NCBI GenBank assembly: GCA_030685235.1
Contig: MU839088.1
Coordinates: forward strand, 372,001 to 436,000
Direction: 5' to 3'
Source: Copromyces sp. CBS 386.78
Taxonomy: Eukaryota > Ascomycota > Sordariomycetes > Sordariales > Sordariaceae
DNA length: 64,000 nt
Shown here: positions 43,562 to 55,565 of the stretch, in pieces
How the letters are laid out: each line of letters begins with the position of its first letter
How positions within the stretch are numbered: position 1 is the stretch's first letter
The notes under the pieces: generated by a model
Told to the model about the DNA's origin: nothing
Seen by the model: the letters and a program-made list of their open reading frames with translations, nothing else
The model's database searches: none
Position numbers and translations under genes: made by a program

Positions 43562-44989
43562 TTACTCGTAGGTCGTCAACTCGGGAGTTCCCTGAGCCCT
43601 GGGCAGAGAGAACTTGGTCTCGACGAAAACCTTTTGCATTGAGTCCTCCTTGGCATCGAACTTATGGTAGACCTTGTCCATATCCTCCAGGCGGACACGG
43701 TGAGAAAGCATGACGGTGGGATCAAGGGTGCCGTCGCGGATCTTCTCCAACAACTCCTCCCAGTACTTGTGTACGGGCGCCTGACCGTTTCCGATGAGGC
43801 GGATGCCGCGCTGCATGAGAGAGCCGACGTTGAAGTGGTTCGTCTGGAGAAGGAGGCTCTGTTAGTCAGGTGAATTTGGGATATCCGACTGGGCATGACA
43901 ACTTACGTAGCCGACATAGACACCAGTCAAGCCAACTCTGCCGTAGTTCCTCACACCCTCAACCATCTCGTTGATGATCTCGCTGGTATCCGTCTCAGCA
44001 CCAACCTGCATCTCCAACCAGTGGAGCCATCCCTTGGCATACTCTCCGGCCGCACAGTCGATAGCGACGTCTGGGCCACGACCACCGGTCAACTCCTTCA
44101 GCTTGTTAACAACCGTCTCCTTGTTGGTGATTCCAAAGCTGAGCTTCTTGAAGTCCACCAACTCGAGCTTGTCGGCATGCTCAGCGGGCCAGCGGTTCTT
44201 GATGAAGGACAGTCTGGGCTCCGTGTCGACGAAGATCACCTTGCTGGCTCCCTCCCACAACGCGTACACGCCCACCATCTGGCCAATGGGACCACCGCCA
44301 AAGATTGCAAGGGTATCGCCGGGATAGACGGCGGTATCCTTGACGGCGTTGTAAGCGGTCGGAAGCACGTCGGAAAGGTAGAGGGCCTTCTCATCAGGAA
44401 CGTCGTCGGGGATCTCGAGGAGGTTGGCGTCGGCCAATGGCACACGGACATACTCGGCCTGACCACCGGCGAAACCTCCCGTCAGGTGCGAGTAGCCAAA
44501 GATGCCAGCGGTGCGGCCGCCGTACATGGCCTTCATCTGGGAATTCGAGTTGGTGACCTCGCACTGGGAAGAGAGCTTGTTCTTGCAGAAGAAGCAGTTG
44601 CCGCAGGCAATCTGGAAAGAGACGACATAGCGCTTGCCGACCTGGGCCTTCTTGACGGCCGGGCCGGCCTGCTCGACGACACCGCAGAACTCGTGACCGA
44701 GGATGTCACCCTTGTTCATCTGCATGACGCTGCCGTGGAAGAGATGGAGGTCAGAGCCGCAAATGGTCGAGCCGGTGACCTTGAGGATGACATCGGTGGG
44801 CTCGACGATCTTGGGCTTTGGAACTTGGACGACTGCGACCTTTTTGGAACCCTCCCAGGCGAGAGCCTTCATGAGGTGGGAGGCATCGCCGGTTTCTGAG
44901 GAATTGTAGGTGGAGATGTCCTGCTTGATTTGCTCGGGGCCATTGCCGACGAGCTTTTCGACGCCGTAGGCTAGTTGAGAGGTCGCCAT
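43562..44989 (-). CDS. Zinc-dependent alcohol dehydrogenase, glutathione-independent formaldehyde dehydrogenase-like
   Basis: Two exons on the minus strand, 44989-43907 and 43843-43562, giving 454 residues. The donor is GTAAGT, with a CTGACTAAC branch site. I use acceptor CTCCAG at 43844, so that the junction reads VYVGY then TNHFNVGSLMQRG. An earlier in-frame acceptor would add SLLLQ. The catalytic zinc ligands are visible in TICGSDLHLFHG and GHEFCG. The structural zinc loop has CGNCFFCKNKLSSQC. The Rossmann motif is IFGGGPIGQMVG, with DTEPR at the strand 2 end, suggesting NAD. The family includes formaldehyde dismutase-like enzymes with an inserted segment near EMQVGAETDTSEIIN. The N-terminal 40 residues are an extension. 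Substrate is not deducible. A TATA box lies upstream. Confidence 0.88.
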
Positions 44990-46630
44990 GTTGTGTTCCT
45001 GTTACTGTTGTTGTATTATGAAGTCGTGGTGGGTATCTGGGCAAGTATCAATGGGTTTGCTTTTTGTGTTCAAAGAATGCTGAAAGATGGAGAATTAGAG
45101 TATATGGGGGGTGGGCTCTCGGAAGGGGTTATTACCGAGAACTTTTATAGCTGCCCACCAAGAGGAGAGAACATGACCTCCACGACGTCTACGTCAGGCA
45201 AAAGCGTGGTACCAAATGGGGAAGGGGAAGCTGAGCTCTTGCCCTGTCCGCCAGGCTTCTCATGGCGCTACCATCAACCCATCGTCATCGTCCCTTCTCT
45301 TTTTTGATCTTTGTTGTTGGGCCCCGCGCGGAGTGTTGGGTAATGTTGATGTTGAGGTGGAGCACTACGTCATCGATATTTGGAGCTCTTATCGATAAGC
45401 TGGTAAGATATACCTATGGTTCAAGTTGGCGACCATGGTCCTCACAACACTCACCATACGTAAAACCGTGATCAGAGTTGGTATTCGTGACCGATTCATC
45501 AACAAGATCTGCTCTCCAGGCCTCATCATCATGGCTCAGGCTCTTGAACCTGGTCGTGGGCTGGAGGTCGAGGTTCTGGCATAAGCTTTTAAGAAACACC
45601 ACGTGGTCTGTGCACTGCTTGGCCCATTACACTAACAATTTCCCGTTCAAAACATTTCATTCTTCCTTTCCATTTCCATCTTTCACCACACGTCAACCAA
45701 TAAAAGGATCAAAACTCCATCTGAATGTCTCTTGGATGAAACCATCAAGTGGTTGTCTAATTGACCTTTAGCACGCCGCGTCCGCGTTTATGCCCTTGAC
45801 CGAGGGTTCTTCATGATAGCCACCTTGGGAACCTCTCCTTGCCAATTTACATTTTCTCCTTTGGTCTATTTCTTTCATCCACTCTTTTAATCGCATTTAT
45901 ATCACCTCTAGCTGGAGAATATCGACGGAATCATAATGACAAGCTTGATATGAGGTTAACCAAGTCGCCAGGGGTTCACCCTGCGAGAATGGCGAAGCAG
46001 CTATCCCTGCAGCCCTGTCGGCCACCTTCCGGGACGGGATCAGTTGCTGAACGTAATAGGGTCACATTGATGGGCGGCTAGGGCCATTGACGACCTTTGT
46101 TCACCGCCAAACGACTTCATCGTCAAAACACTGCCACTTGGATGACAAGTCCGGAAGGGAAGGGTACACCTTCGTGCGGCTTACACGTTAACTACACCCT
46201 ATGGCAAAGCTATGAGTCCTGGCAGTCGGATATTTAACCCCTTTATTCAACGTTACATAAGAAGAACTTAATATTCGGAACGGCCGACGTCTTGGAACCA
46301 TCGTGAGGCTCTTCTGTCGGGGTTTACTAAAGCTAGATACGTGACAGGCGGTCGACAGACGGGAACAAATTCGGTCACGCACCAATCAGAGCGTCGCCCT
46401 ATCAATTCGTGGGATGGAATCCTACACGGCCATGCTCACCTTGATAGTTCCGCCTACAACACCGTCAGTGGCCTGATAACTCCGACGCCCAACCACCTCA
46501 GTGAGATACCATCGGGCTGTCGGCGATTAGCGGTACGTAATGTAGTGCTGGACAACTGTCGCTATCTCAGCCTCAAATCTCACCAGTAAAATGCTTCCAA
46601 GCTCCAAGCCACTGTGGAAGGGTAGCACTC
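44990..46630. promoter_or_regulatory. Divergent upstream region of the dehydrogenase and Zn2Cys6 genes
   Basis: 1.64 kb between outward-pointing genes. It holds a TATAAAAG box on the minus strand (45142-45149), about 155 bp before the dehydrogenase ATG, and the CTTATCGATAAGCT palindrome at 45388-45401. No gene was recognised inside it. Confidence 0.55.
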
Positions 46631-49343
46631 ATGCAACCGTCCATCCCCGGATATGAGCTCGGCTTCCATCAACACGACAACAAACACCTTCAACAAAAGT
46701 CTGGCCTCGACATATATCATCCTCCATCCATGACCCCTACTGCGAGTTTCGGCATAATTTCAAGGAAGCTTTGTTGCGCCATGGAACAAGGAGCAATGGA
46801 ATCTGTGGATGTTTGTCTCGGCGATCTCAGCCACAACAAGATGATGATGGCTCTTGTGGAACACTACAGCTCGATACCTGACCAAGACCTTGCTGTATCA
46901 TGGTTCTCGACCTCGGAAGACCTGAACTGCGAACCCGTTCGCGCCACCCCTCACCCCTCTGTTGCCAATCGGTGGTCATACGAAGAGCGTTCCTTCGGTC
47001 TTGATGCGAGAGATATCTTCGATACCCAGATCCCCCATGTCAACCAAAGCTTTCCCACTTTCGACGCTTACGCTACCCCCGAAACAGAAAATCCCATGGC
47101 TCGTCCTACAAATGGAAACACCCAACCCCATGCCCAGGGCTTGGTACCCGAGATTTGTCTTATTCCCGACTCCCGCTCGGGCGTCAGCACCCCTGAGCCA
47201 CTGCTGACGTTCAACATGTCCACGCCAAGCGATATCGACTCGTTTCTCAGCATCTCCAACTTGCCAGCATTCGACGATGCCACAAGCCTTCTTTCCGAGA
47301 GTCCTTTCTACCCTCTCGGCCCGGCCACGCCAGTGTCGCTAACAGCGTCCTATCATTGTCAAAATGACTTGACAGCGATGGTTAAAGAGCAGCCTGTCAT
47401 CGAGTATCACACACCGTCGGACTTTTTACAAGATCTTGACGACGCATTCGCCGAAACTGAGACATGTCAGCCTCCGGCGATGACAGTGCATGACCGGGTT
47501 GGGGTTCCCCGAGCCCCAGAGGCAGCCGTGGAGCCAACTCCTGCATTCTCGGGCCCGGTTACCAAAGATTGGAAGCTTCCTCCGGTATGTCTTCTTAGTG
47601 CTCAATCCAAGAACACTTACTGACCAGGAATGCCATCCAGCGAATTCAACGAAGAAAGAAGGTCAAACCCCTTCAAAACAACAATGGAGTCTCAAAACCC
47701 AAACCCGAGCCAAGTCAAGGAAGCAAAGCTAGAACCAAACGACGAGGTCCGTATACCGACGAGAGTATGAGACAGAACACCGCTCTCACTCGTGTGCTCA
47801 AGTCGTGCATCAGGTGTAGGATGAACAGGGGTCGTGTATGGACTTCCAATCCTTCATTATCCGTCATAGCGGCCAAACATGACGAACTGCAGTGCCCTCC
47901 ATGCTAACACCAAGTCCCCTCGATGACAGTGCAATCCCGACCCATCGGATCTTGACGGACCATGTCTCACCTGCAAGCGCATTACCGGCCCAACCCTCTG
48001 CAAGATGCCCTGCTACCGCTATATCGTCACCGACGCTTCTCTATACCGCGAGCAGAAACGGCCATCCTTTTCGCATCGATGGCAGAGCATGGACATCATC
48101 GACATTACCGCCAGCGATTGGGCATCCCCAGACATTCGGACGATTGTAGTATCGCCAGTCCATGTTGACGCCCCCTTCGAGTTCCGTGTCAGAAAGTTCA
48201 ATCCCGTCGAAGGTGACGTCGTTCACGAAATGTGGAAGACGCCCCAAGGCATGAAACAGGTCGCTCTACCGCGCTACGCACTAGCAGAGATGCACGAAGC
48301 AGGCAAGACCCTGAAGGCCTACATCGAGACGAGCGTGTCCAAATTTATCGTGGCGACAGTTGGACACTTGGATACGATATTTTGGGAAACATACGGGATG
48401 GCCTTTCGACATATCAACGAGGCGAATGTACGTCCTGTTCTCATTCCCGACAAATTTCATGCCGAAATTGACTAGTAGCCCCAACCAACACAAAACAGAC
48501 CGAACAAGAACGCAGCCTCATGTCCAACGTCTTCCGTCTCTGGGTCGTCTGCCGCCTAACCAGCAACCCCGTCTTCATCCGCGGTCCCGAAACCCTCGAC
48601 GGAAATCCCATTAACGACCCAGAAAGCAAGTACTTCGGCCGCGTACCGATGCCCAAGATCATGACGGCGCAGTTCGAGTGCATCGAGTACACCAATTTCC
48701 TGCGCCCCTGGAGTAAGGCGGTGCTCAAACAGCTCAACGACCTGGTCCTGGCCAAGAAGCGGGAGTACTGGTTCACCATCTACCTTGCCCTGTTCGTATT
48801 GCTGCATAGTTGCTCGATGGTGACGAGACGGGATGCGGAGACGGCTAGGAAATGGGGGATGAGGGTATGTTATGTCACTCACCTTCGACTATCAATCATA
48901 TTCGATATGCCTGATACTGATGAAACTGATTTCACGCAAAAAAAGAACGAGTACGCAAACCCCGAGAGCATCAAAGCCCACCACGCCGGAGCCCAGACGA
49001 TGCTTGCACATTTCCACTTTATCAACAAGGGCGTGTTGCCGTTTGATATCCCACACGATGAGGCGGGGAGGCATGAGCTTTCCAAGGCGGCTAGTTTAAG
49101 TGAGGAGCAGCTGAATTTTGTGTGGAAGACGGGGGATATTATTAAGGATCCTGTGCGAGGTAAGTCGGGACTTGTTTGTTTGTTTGTTGGTCTCAAACAT
49201 GGAAAGTTGGAAATTTGACAATGACAACTGATGATATAGTCACACGCATGAAACACGTTCGCGAAAGATTCGATGTAGGGGATGATTTCTACTGGATATC
49301 CATGCTGTACGATCGGGAGTGGAAGCCTCTGGGGAATGACTGA
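46631..49343 (+). CDS. Zn2Cys6 transcription factor with central zinc cluster
   Basis: Six exons: 46631-47584, 47641-47835, 47930-48427, 48499-48864, 48946-49159 and 49240-49343, giving 776 residues. Donors are GTATGT, GTATGG, GTACGT, GTATGT and GTAAGT. The N-terminal 320 residues are acidic, Ser/Thr/Pro-rich and suit an activation region. A basic stretch (RIQRRKKVKP, KARTKRRGPY) precedes a binuclear zinc cluster from about residue 374, SCIRCRMNRGR then CNPDP, with spacing CX2CX6CX10CX2CX8C. Intron 2 splits the cluster before its third Cys. The cluster is mid-protein, not at the N-terminus as in Gal4. The C-terminal part (WKTPQGMKQVALPRYALAE, FRLWVVCRLTSNP) resembles a class of Sordariomycete regulators with a conserved region of unknown role. 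The target is unknown. A later start at the Met at 46731 is possible. Confidence 0.82.
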
Positions 49344-49448
49344 GGTCTGCGGTCTCACTTACCGCTAGAGCTAGAAAGAAGCATAAATCGAAGCCATCAT
49401 CCGGGGGCAAAAAAAAGGTCCAAAAGATGAAGAAAAAAAACAGAGGTT

Positions 49449-49603
49449 TGCGCGGTCCGGGATTCGAACCCGGGTTTTCACTCAGTATTTGTTGTTCTAC
49501 TGAAATTTCTGCCCCCAGAGTCAGTCGGTCTTTTGAACAGAGGTTCTCTGGGAATTTCAACCCACAAATCGAGTGATGCGTTAGACCACTGCGCTAACCG
49601 CGC
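49449..49603 (-). tRNA. Intron-containing tRNA-like gene, anticodon uncertain
   Basis: On the minus strand the ends form a perfect 7-bp acceptor stem (GCGCGGT with ACCGCGC, then A). The D arm TAGCGCAGTGGTCTAACGC includes an A box. The T arm CCGGGTTCGAATCCCGG is perfect and carries the B box. TCACTC near the 5' half pairs with GAGTGA near the 3' half as an anticodon stem. About 80 nt lie between the halves, most of it presumably an intron. ATTTGT and ACAAAT inside could form the helix of a splice motif. A T8 run follows the 3' end. I cannot place a normal U33 and anticodon, so this is either an unusual intron-bearing tRNA or a decayed copy. Confidence 0.55.
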
Positions 49604-50689
49604 TTTCCTTGATTCTGTGTTGCGAAGGGTACCGGGAGTGGTACCTTAAGTATCTGGGTACCAAATGCAGCCAAGGAGGTGAATAAGGAAGGAACGAGCG
49701 AGGGAAGGAAGGAAGGAAGGCACGGCAATGATAGCTTTGTGCCACCATGCAAAGCAAATCAGGGCGACCGGTCGACTGGCAAGCACATACGGGTCGAATC
49801 GTCCAACCTGAATTCCAACCGGCGAGAATGCATGGAGATAGCGTGAGGACGGGACATGATTGGGGGCTTGTGCTAGTTAGTCTACTACTGTGTATATCAG
49901 CTTTTCTTTGAGGGGGAAAAAAAAGAAGGAGAAAAAAAAAAAAGCCCCGTTCGTTTTTCTGCCCAGTGCCGCGGTTGCTTGCCAAATTCTCTTGCTGTGA
50001 ATTCAACCAACCCTGCCAACGGTTCTAAAATCCAGTCACCCACCTTCTCCGAGTCCGGCATCATTCAAGTCCGAGACCATCATCATCCATCATCATCAGA
50101 AGGAACGGGGGATGCAGCATACAAAGCGCGAAAGCAAGAAGATAGAAACCGGAAAAGATTTTCGCAACAAATGCGATAACAGGCCAAAAGGTAAGAGAAA
50201 TCCCATACATAACCCTTACCCTGACGCCTCTCGCCAAACCTGACAGGTAGGTGCCTTGGAAATTTCCGTTTTGCCTTCAAAGTTTCCAAAGTTCGGGCCG
50301 GATTGAACATCAGCAGCGCCACTACCCCAGAAAAAACTTGGGTATTACCGTTTTCAGCATCGTTCAAACCATGGCAGTCCCCGGGCTTCCATTTTGCGAA
50401 AACCACTTACATCGCTACTTACCAGTGAACTCCAAGGAAGAACCGACAACGACAAGAACGAAGACACCAAGCGAAAATGTTCGTAATAATGGCCCAACTC
50501 CAAGAGAAAGACATGAACCTTTGCGATAGGTTTTTCCCTGCTTTCAAAGTGGTAGGTTTCTTAACTGTCGGATGCTGATGACTACCGCTTTATACGGAAA
50601 AAACGACGGTTCTTTTCCCGCCAGCTGTAAAGTGGCCCGGAGAATGTGTGTGTGTGGCTGTAGGTTTTCTCAAAGGTACCTAAACAGAG

Positions 50690-50840
50690 AAAAAAAAAAA
50701 AAAAAAAAAGACAAGACAGCAGCTATTCCACTGGTTCGAACGCCTTACGTTTCAGTTTACTCGTCAAGGCTCAGGCTGTGTGAGGGCAGAGTCGATGAAA
50801 GTACTGTTCCACTTAACCACTGCGCTATTCAGCCCCGGGA
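50690..50840 (-). repeat. tRNA-derived Pol III-like unit (SINE-like)
   Basis: Read on the minus strand, an A box TAGCGCAGTGG (50817-50827) is followed about 74 nt later by a B box GCGTTCGAACC (50733-50743). CTTGTC and a 20-base T run (50690-50709) follow. The expected acceptor stem does not form, so this is not a normal tRNA gene. It shares AAGGCGTTCGAACC, CTTGTCTT and the T run with the fragment at 40112-40180. Confidence 0.5.
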
Positions 50841-51609
50841 GGTCCTGTCTGAGGTGTTTGGAATTAGTGCTGTGGAAGTAATTCATATACCTCTCATTAG
50901 CCCGTGTTATAGGGGGTCTTATGGCCACCCAGGAGACACGGTAGGGGAGGAGGACATGGGATGAAATGTTTAGGAGGGAGATAAGGTATGATGAGGGTGA
51001 GCAGCTGAAGAACGAACGTCCGCTTGATGTCTTTAGGAGAACGACAGATGAGAGCTTCTTGCGGGACCTCAACGAGCACGAGAGGTTCGATGAAACAGCG
51101 GCTCGCTGTACGGCAACGGGCAAGTGCCGACATCACATTGGGTGGTTATGAGAACATGGAGCGACAATGCACTTTCAGAGTCGCAGACATTTTTTTCAGC
51201 GTAGAGCGACTTCGTGGACGTTCATGGAAAGAGAATGAGATTTTCATTAGAAAGGGTATCCGTATCATCAGCCGTTACTCCATCATCCTGCTGCCATCCT
51301 CCGCCATCGGCTTGCTAACATAGGGTATTAGGGGTATTGGATATTAAAAAGAAAGCATTCCTGTCCGTCGTCTCCAGTCCAATATCATCAAGTCGTAACA
51401 AAGACCATCTAGGCCCTGTCCAGTTCTTCAAGTCCGTCTCCCACTTCCACCGCGCGTCATCCGAATCCTTCCAGATACAGTGTCTTATCATGTCGTACGG
51501 GTAACTGCATCGGCAGTGGCGTCCTTTTGTTCGTTTGCTGCGACGTTTGTCCTCTGTCCATGGGCACAGCAGCAAAACCCCGTCACCTCAGGAAACGAGC
51601 TTAGACCGT

Positions 51610-52186
51610 TTAGGCGACAACAGCAGCGCGGGGAGCAGCGCGGTGCCACTGCCACCAAGTGTAGAGGATGTTGAACAACAGGCCGAAGCTACAATTGCAA
51701 CATCATTAGCATACCGTCATAAGCATACAAAAAACTGCCATGGAAAGCAGCAGGGCAACCTTACAAAGCAATAAAAGTAAAAGCCTCCAGAGCATGCCAG
51801 ATGCTCGGGACATAACGGCTCGAGTAGTTCTCAGCAGCAAACACAACCGAGACCAGCCAGAGGTAACTGAAAATGAGGTTGAACAGCAAGCTGTAGCTGG
51901 GGCGGGGGTGGAGCAGGAACGAGAGCAGGAAGAAGGCGACGGTGAGGACGGCGATGACCAGGATGTACACCGGCCGGTTGCCCGGGTACGCGTGCGAGCC
52001 GGCGTACTTCTTCAACTTGTGGATCTCGTAGGCCGAGATGCCCATGACGATGACGGACGAGAGCCAAATCAGGATGTTGCTGAGTGTCAGGATCGGGTGG
52101 AAGACGCCCCGGCGGTCGGCGTGGTGGGTGCCGCCGTGGGTGGTGGTCGTCGTGTGAGTGGTGCGGGGACTGCGTCCGAAGGCCAT
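51610..52186 (-). CDS. MARVEL-like four-helix membrane protein
   Basis: Two exons on the minus strand, 52186-51765 and 51688-51610, giving 166 residues. The donor is GTAAGG, with a GCTAATG branch site and AATTGTAG acceptor. Four hydrophobic helices are visible: LTLSNILIWLSSVIVMGIS, YILVIAVLTVAFFLLSFLL, LLFNLIFSYLWLVSVVFAA and, across the splice junction, ALEAFTFIAFFGLLFNILY. The N-terminus is Thr/His-rich and polar, and the C-terminus short (WHRAAPRAAVVA). Size and topology fit fungal MARVEL-domain or related small tetraspan proteins of the plasma membrane. I infer the fold from topology only. Partner and role are unknown. Codon use is strongly C-ended, which supports a real gene. Confidence 0.72.
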
Positions 52187-53624
52187 TGTGATTGATTTGA
52201 TGGGGGGTGTTTTAGAATATGATTATGGTTGTAAGGTGATTAGGTATTGATCTTTGTTGATGTGTGACTGGTGCGGTGGGCTATGATGGTAATGGCTGGC
52301 CGTCCTGCGTTGTTGTTGTTGTTGTTGCAAATAAACACTGTCGAAGCAAGAGGAGGAAGTGGGAGTGGGAGGGAAGAAGGATGGTCTTAAATCTGGACTG
52401 TTGAATGGAATGGATGGAAGTGGGAAGAAGAACTTGGAATGAGCAAGGTAGTTACCATAGTTGCCCATTCACTTGTCATTGTCTGCCTCATCTCAGGCTT
52501 GGTTCTTTCCCTGACTGTCTGCCTGACCTTTCTGTCCTCCCACCGTCATTGATAGGCTCCTCCCGTCCTAACCAGTCACCAACGAGAGCTCCTTCCTCGT
52601 CCATGGAAATTTGGTGGAATGTGACGTTCGTTGCACCGCAATTGACCATACACAACTGGCCAGCACCCATCATCCATCATTCCTGCCTTGTAAGGTGCTA
52701 TGCTTGCCATGTTTGCCAAGTCTCTCCGTCACCAGTCCCTTTCCCGCTTGTCTGCCGTGCAACCGGGGTGATGGATGGTGTCTCCAGGAGGGGCAATCAA
52801 TGCATTGAACCATCCATATGCCGTTGATGTCTTCGTCTCAGCAAAACGTGAATAAGAAGAAATGAAAGACCCTCGAATCCCTGTGGATTCTTCCCGAGGG
52901 CTAATGCGTGCCTATTCTGACGTCGGTGCCAAGAGAAATGGCCGGGGAGTGATTGGATGGCCGGGACCTTGACCACCATGTCATTGCTAACAGTTGTCTA
53001 TCGAGATGTTCACCATACTCTGTTAGTGTAAGGAGCTCACCCCCCGAGGGACGGTGACCAACCACCCTCTACGTCATTTTGCAAGGGATGTCACAGCATG
53101 CCAGTCACCCAAAACTTCACCAATGACGCTTTCTCCTCAGTTGTGCCAGTCTTCACCAAGAAACCACGACGATAATCATTGGTTTTCCGCAGTCATGGGA
53201 TCAGGCTTTTTTTTCCCTTCATCATGCCGAGCCTTGCGCCAACAAAAACATTCGATGCCCAACTTGTGTGCCCAGCGAATATCGAGATGCGGTGGATGGC
53301 TAACCAATTTGACTCCGATGCGACGACGTAACCACCACCACGATGATGTTCTCGCAAGGATTGGAAGAATGCGAGGGTGACATCCGCAACGGCTATCGGC
53401 ACTCTGTTTCACTTTTCCTCCATCACCACTCACCAACGACAGACGCGTGATGAGATTCGAGTGCCGGAGGATGGTGTTGCAGTCACAGAACACTCCCGGT
53501 TGCAACTTTGTGCCGCAATATGTACGGAGATGTTGCGAGACAAGACATGATCCGTACAACGGGCCACAGAAACCCGAGATGCGGCAAGAGGCAACGACAA
53601 TGACGCTTGATTATATCCAAAGGC
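52187..53624. other. Intergenic, upstream of the MARVEL-like gene
   Basis: About 1.4 kb. A short TTG-rich microsatellite (GTTGTTGTT) lies near 52308-52326, in the leader of the MARVEL-like gene. No other feature was recognised. Confidence 0.45.
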
Positions 53625-55565
53625 TTATAGCGACAAAACACTCCTCAAAACCTCTTCGAGCTTCACCTCCGGCTTCTCGATCACCGACTGACTCCTCCAT
53701 GCCACAAACCGATCCGGCCTCACCAAGACACACCCGTCATCCTCCACCTCTCTCCTTTCTGCCCAGTCAAAGTACACATCCTCGTAATCCTGCTTCCACC
53801 CAATCGAGTATGCGACAACCTCGACACCCAACTTCTCCCCGACCGCCTTCGCCGCGTCCTTCCACGCCTGTCCGCCTGGTCCGGTAAGTAAACAGAACCG
53901 CCGATGTCCCGCCAAGTCAATGGTCGAGATCTTCTTCCCAGGCACCCGTGTGTTCAACCAAGCATGCGGCAGCCTGCGTCCGGGATACGTAGTAACCTGG
54001 AGCGTCCTGACCGTATCCTTGGGCACAGGCGGTGCCTCTCCCTGGTCCCCTAGATAAACCGCGTTTGAGACGTATTTCTGGTTCATCTCAATGCCCAAAC
54101 CATGGAACTCGGTCGTTGTGTTCTCGATACCGTCGCGGAACGCCTTCCTTCTCAGGCGACCCTTCTCACCAGGGTCCTCAAACTCGGCCAAGATCTCCTT
54201 CACCTTCTCCTTGTCGTCCTCCAGCAAGCCCAGCGTCTTCTGCCACTCGAAATGGTCGCGCAACCCTTGATTCGCCCTGGTGACGATATCCACGCCTACC
54301 GGCTGCCTCTCCTGGTCGAAACTGTTCAGCAGCTCCTTGCCCGCCTTGCCGGACATGACATAGTCGATCTTCCACGCCAAGTTGAAAGCGTCTTGGATGC
54401 AGGTATTGCTTCCCAACCCGTTAAACGGCGGATGCCGATGCGTCGCATCGCCAAAGCAGAAGACATTTCCACCATCAGAATACCGCTCCGCCACCACGTC
54501 GTTAATCCACCACTTGCTCGCATGCAGCAGCGTTACCTCAATATTCTCATCACCAATCACCTTCTTCGTACGCGCCACGTACTCCTCGTTGGTGGCATTC
54601 ATATCATCCGCCTTCAGATCGGCTCCGGGTTGGGGCAAGAAGATAAACATCCACTCGTCCCAGGCCCTGACCATCCGGACGAGACACTCCTTCCCCCAGA
54701 CCGGGTACTCTTCTTCCTCAGGGTTGATAACCCAATGCAGGTTTCCCGACCGATTCTCTATGAGATGCGACAGATCGGCACGCACCAAGACGTTGAGCGC
54801 CAACCCCTGACCGGGCTTCTTGATGAGGGGCAGCTGCAGCTCGCGGACGACCTGGCTGCGGGCGCCGTCGCACCCGAAGAGGTAGCGCGACTGGATCAAG
54901 TAGGTTTGTCCCGTGAGCTCGTCGAGGACTTCGGAGAGGATGACATCCGGGGAAGGCCGAGAAAGGCGCACGTAGCGCGTGTTGAAGCGGACGGTCCAGC
55001 CGGCGTGGATGGCGCGCTTGACGAGGATGGGCTCGAGGAGGGTCTGCGGCAGGTCGATGTGGTTGCACGGGCTGGCAGTTTCGTAGGCGCCCTGCGTTCA
55101 CAAGAGGAATCGTAAGTTACGTGCTTTTTTCTTCTTTTCTGACGGTGAGGAGGGGATAGGTAACTTACCTTATGCTTCGGATCATGACCCCACGAGTAAA
55201 CTCTCGCAAACTCCTCGCCCGCCATGCTACGGCACCACCGTGTGTGTTCCATGTGCTCGCTATCCGTCCCAGCATTTTTGCATTCTTGCTCCAGTTCGAT
55301 GTCTCGTAGGCATTCAAGAGCAGCCATATTGGTGATATGAGCCCGTGGTGTATCCGCAGTGCCGGGGGCGGCCGCGATCAAGATGCCGGTTCGTCCTGGG
55401 AGTAGGAGGCATTGTCCGTCAGCGGCAAGATCTCTTGGGGGTCTGGAGATTGTCTGGCTTACCATGAGCAGCAAGAAAGCAAGCCAGCGCAGCTCCCGCT
55501 GGTCCAGCGCCGACAATCAGCAGGTCGGTCTGGAGGACGTTGTCTTGTTTTTCAGTTTGCGTCAT
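53625..55565 (-). CDS. Phenol 2-monooxygenase/TfdB-type FAD hydroxylase
   Basis: Three exons on the minus strand: 55565-55463, 55395-55169 and 55091-53625, giving 598 residues. Donors are GTAAGC and GTAAGT. Residues 19-24 (GAGPAG in DLLIVGAGPAGAALA) are the FAD dinucleotide motif. LFGCDGARS (about 182) is the DG motif of aromatic hydroxylases. VFCFGDATHRHPPFNGLGSN (about 320) is the second FAD (GD) motif. The C-terminal 170 residues (LAGHRRFCLLTGPGGQAW onward) match the thioredoxin-like tail of phenol hydroxylases. This places it in class A flavoprotein monooxygenases, near 2,4-dichlorophenol hydroxylase (TfdB). It would use NAD(P)H and O2 to hydroxylate a phenolic ring. The substrate cannot be read from the sequence, and no pathway partners lie next to it. 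Confidence 0.87.

Larger units (their letters stand above)
49344..51609. other. Intergenic region with tRNA-like elements
   Basis: About 2.3 kb with no protein gene. It contains the tRNA-like gene at 49449-49603 and a second tRNA-derived unit at 50690-50840, both described separately. Purine-rich GGAAGG repeats lie near 49700-49720. Confidence 0.5.
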
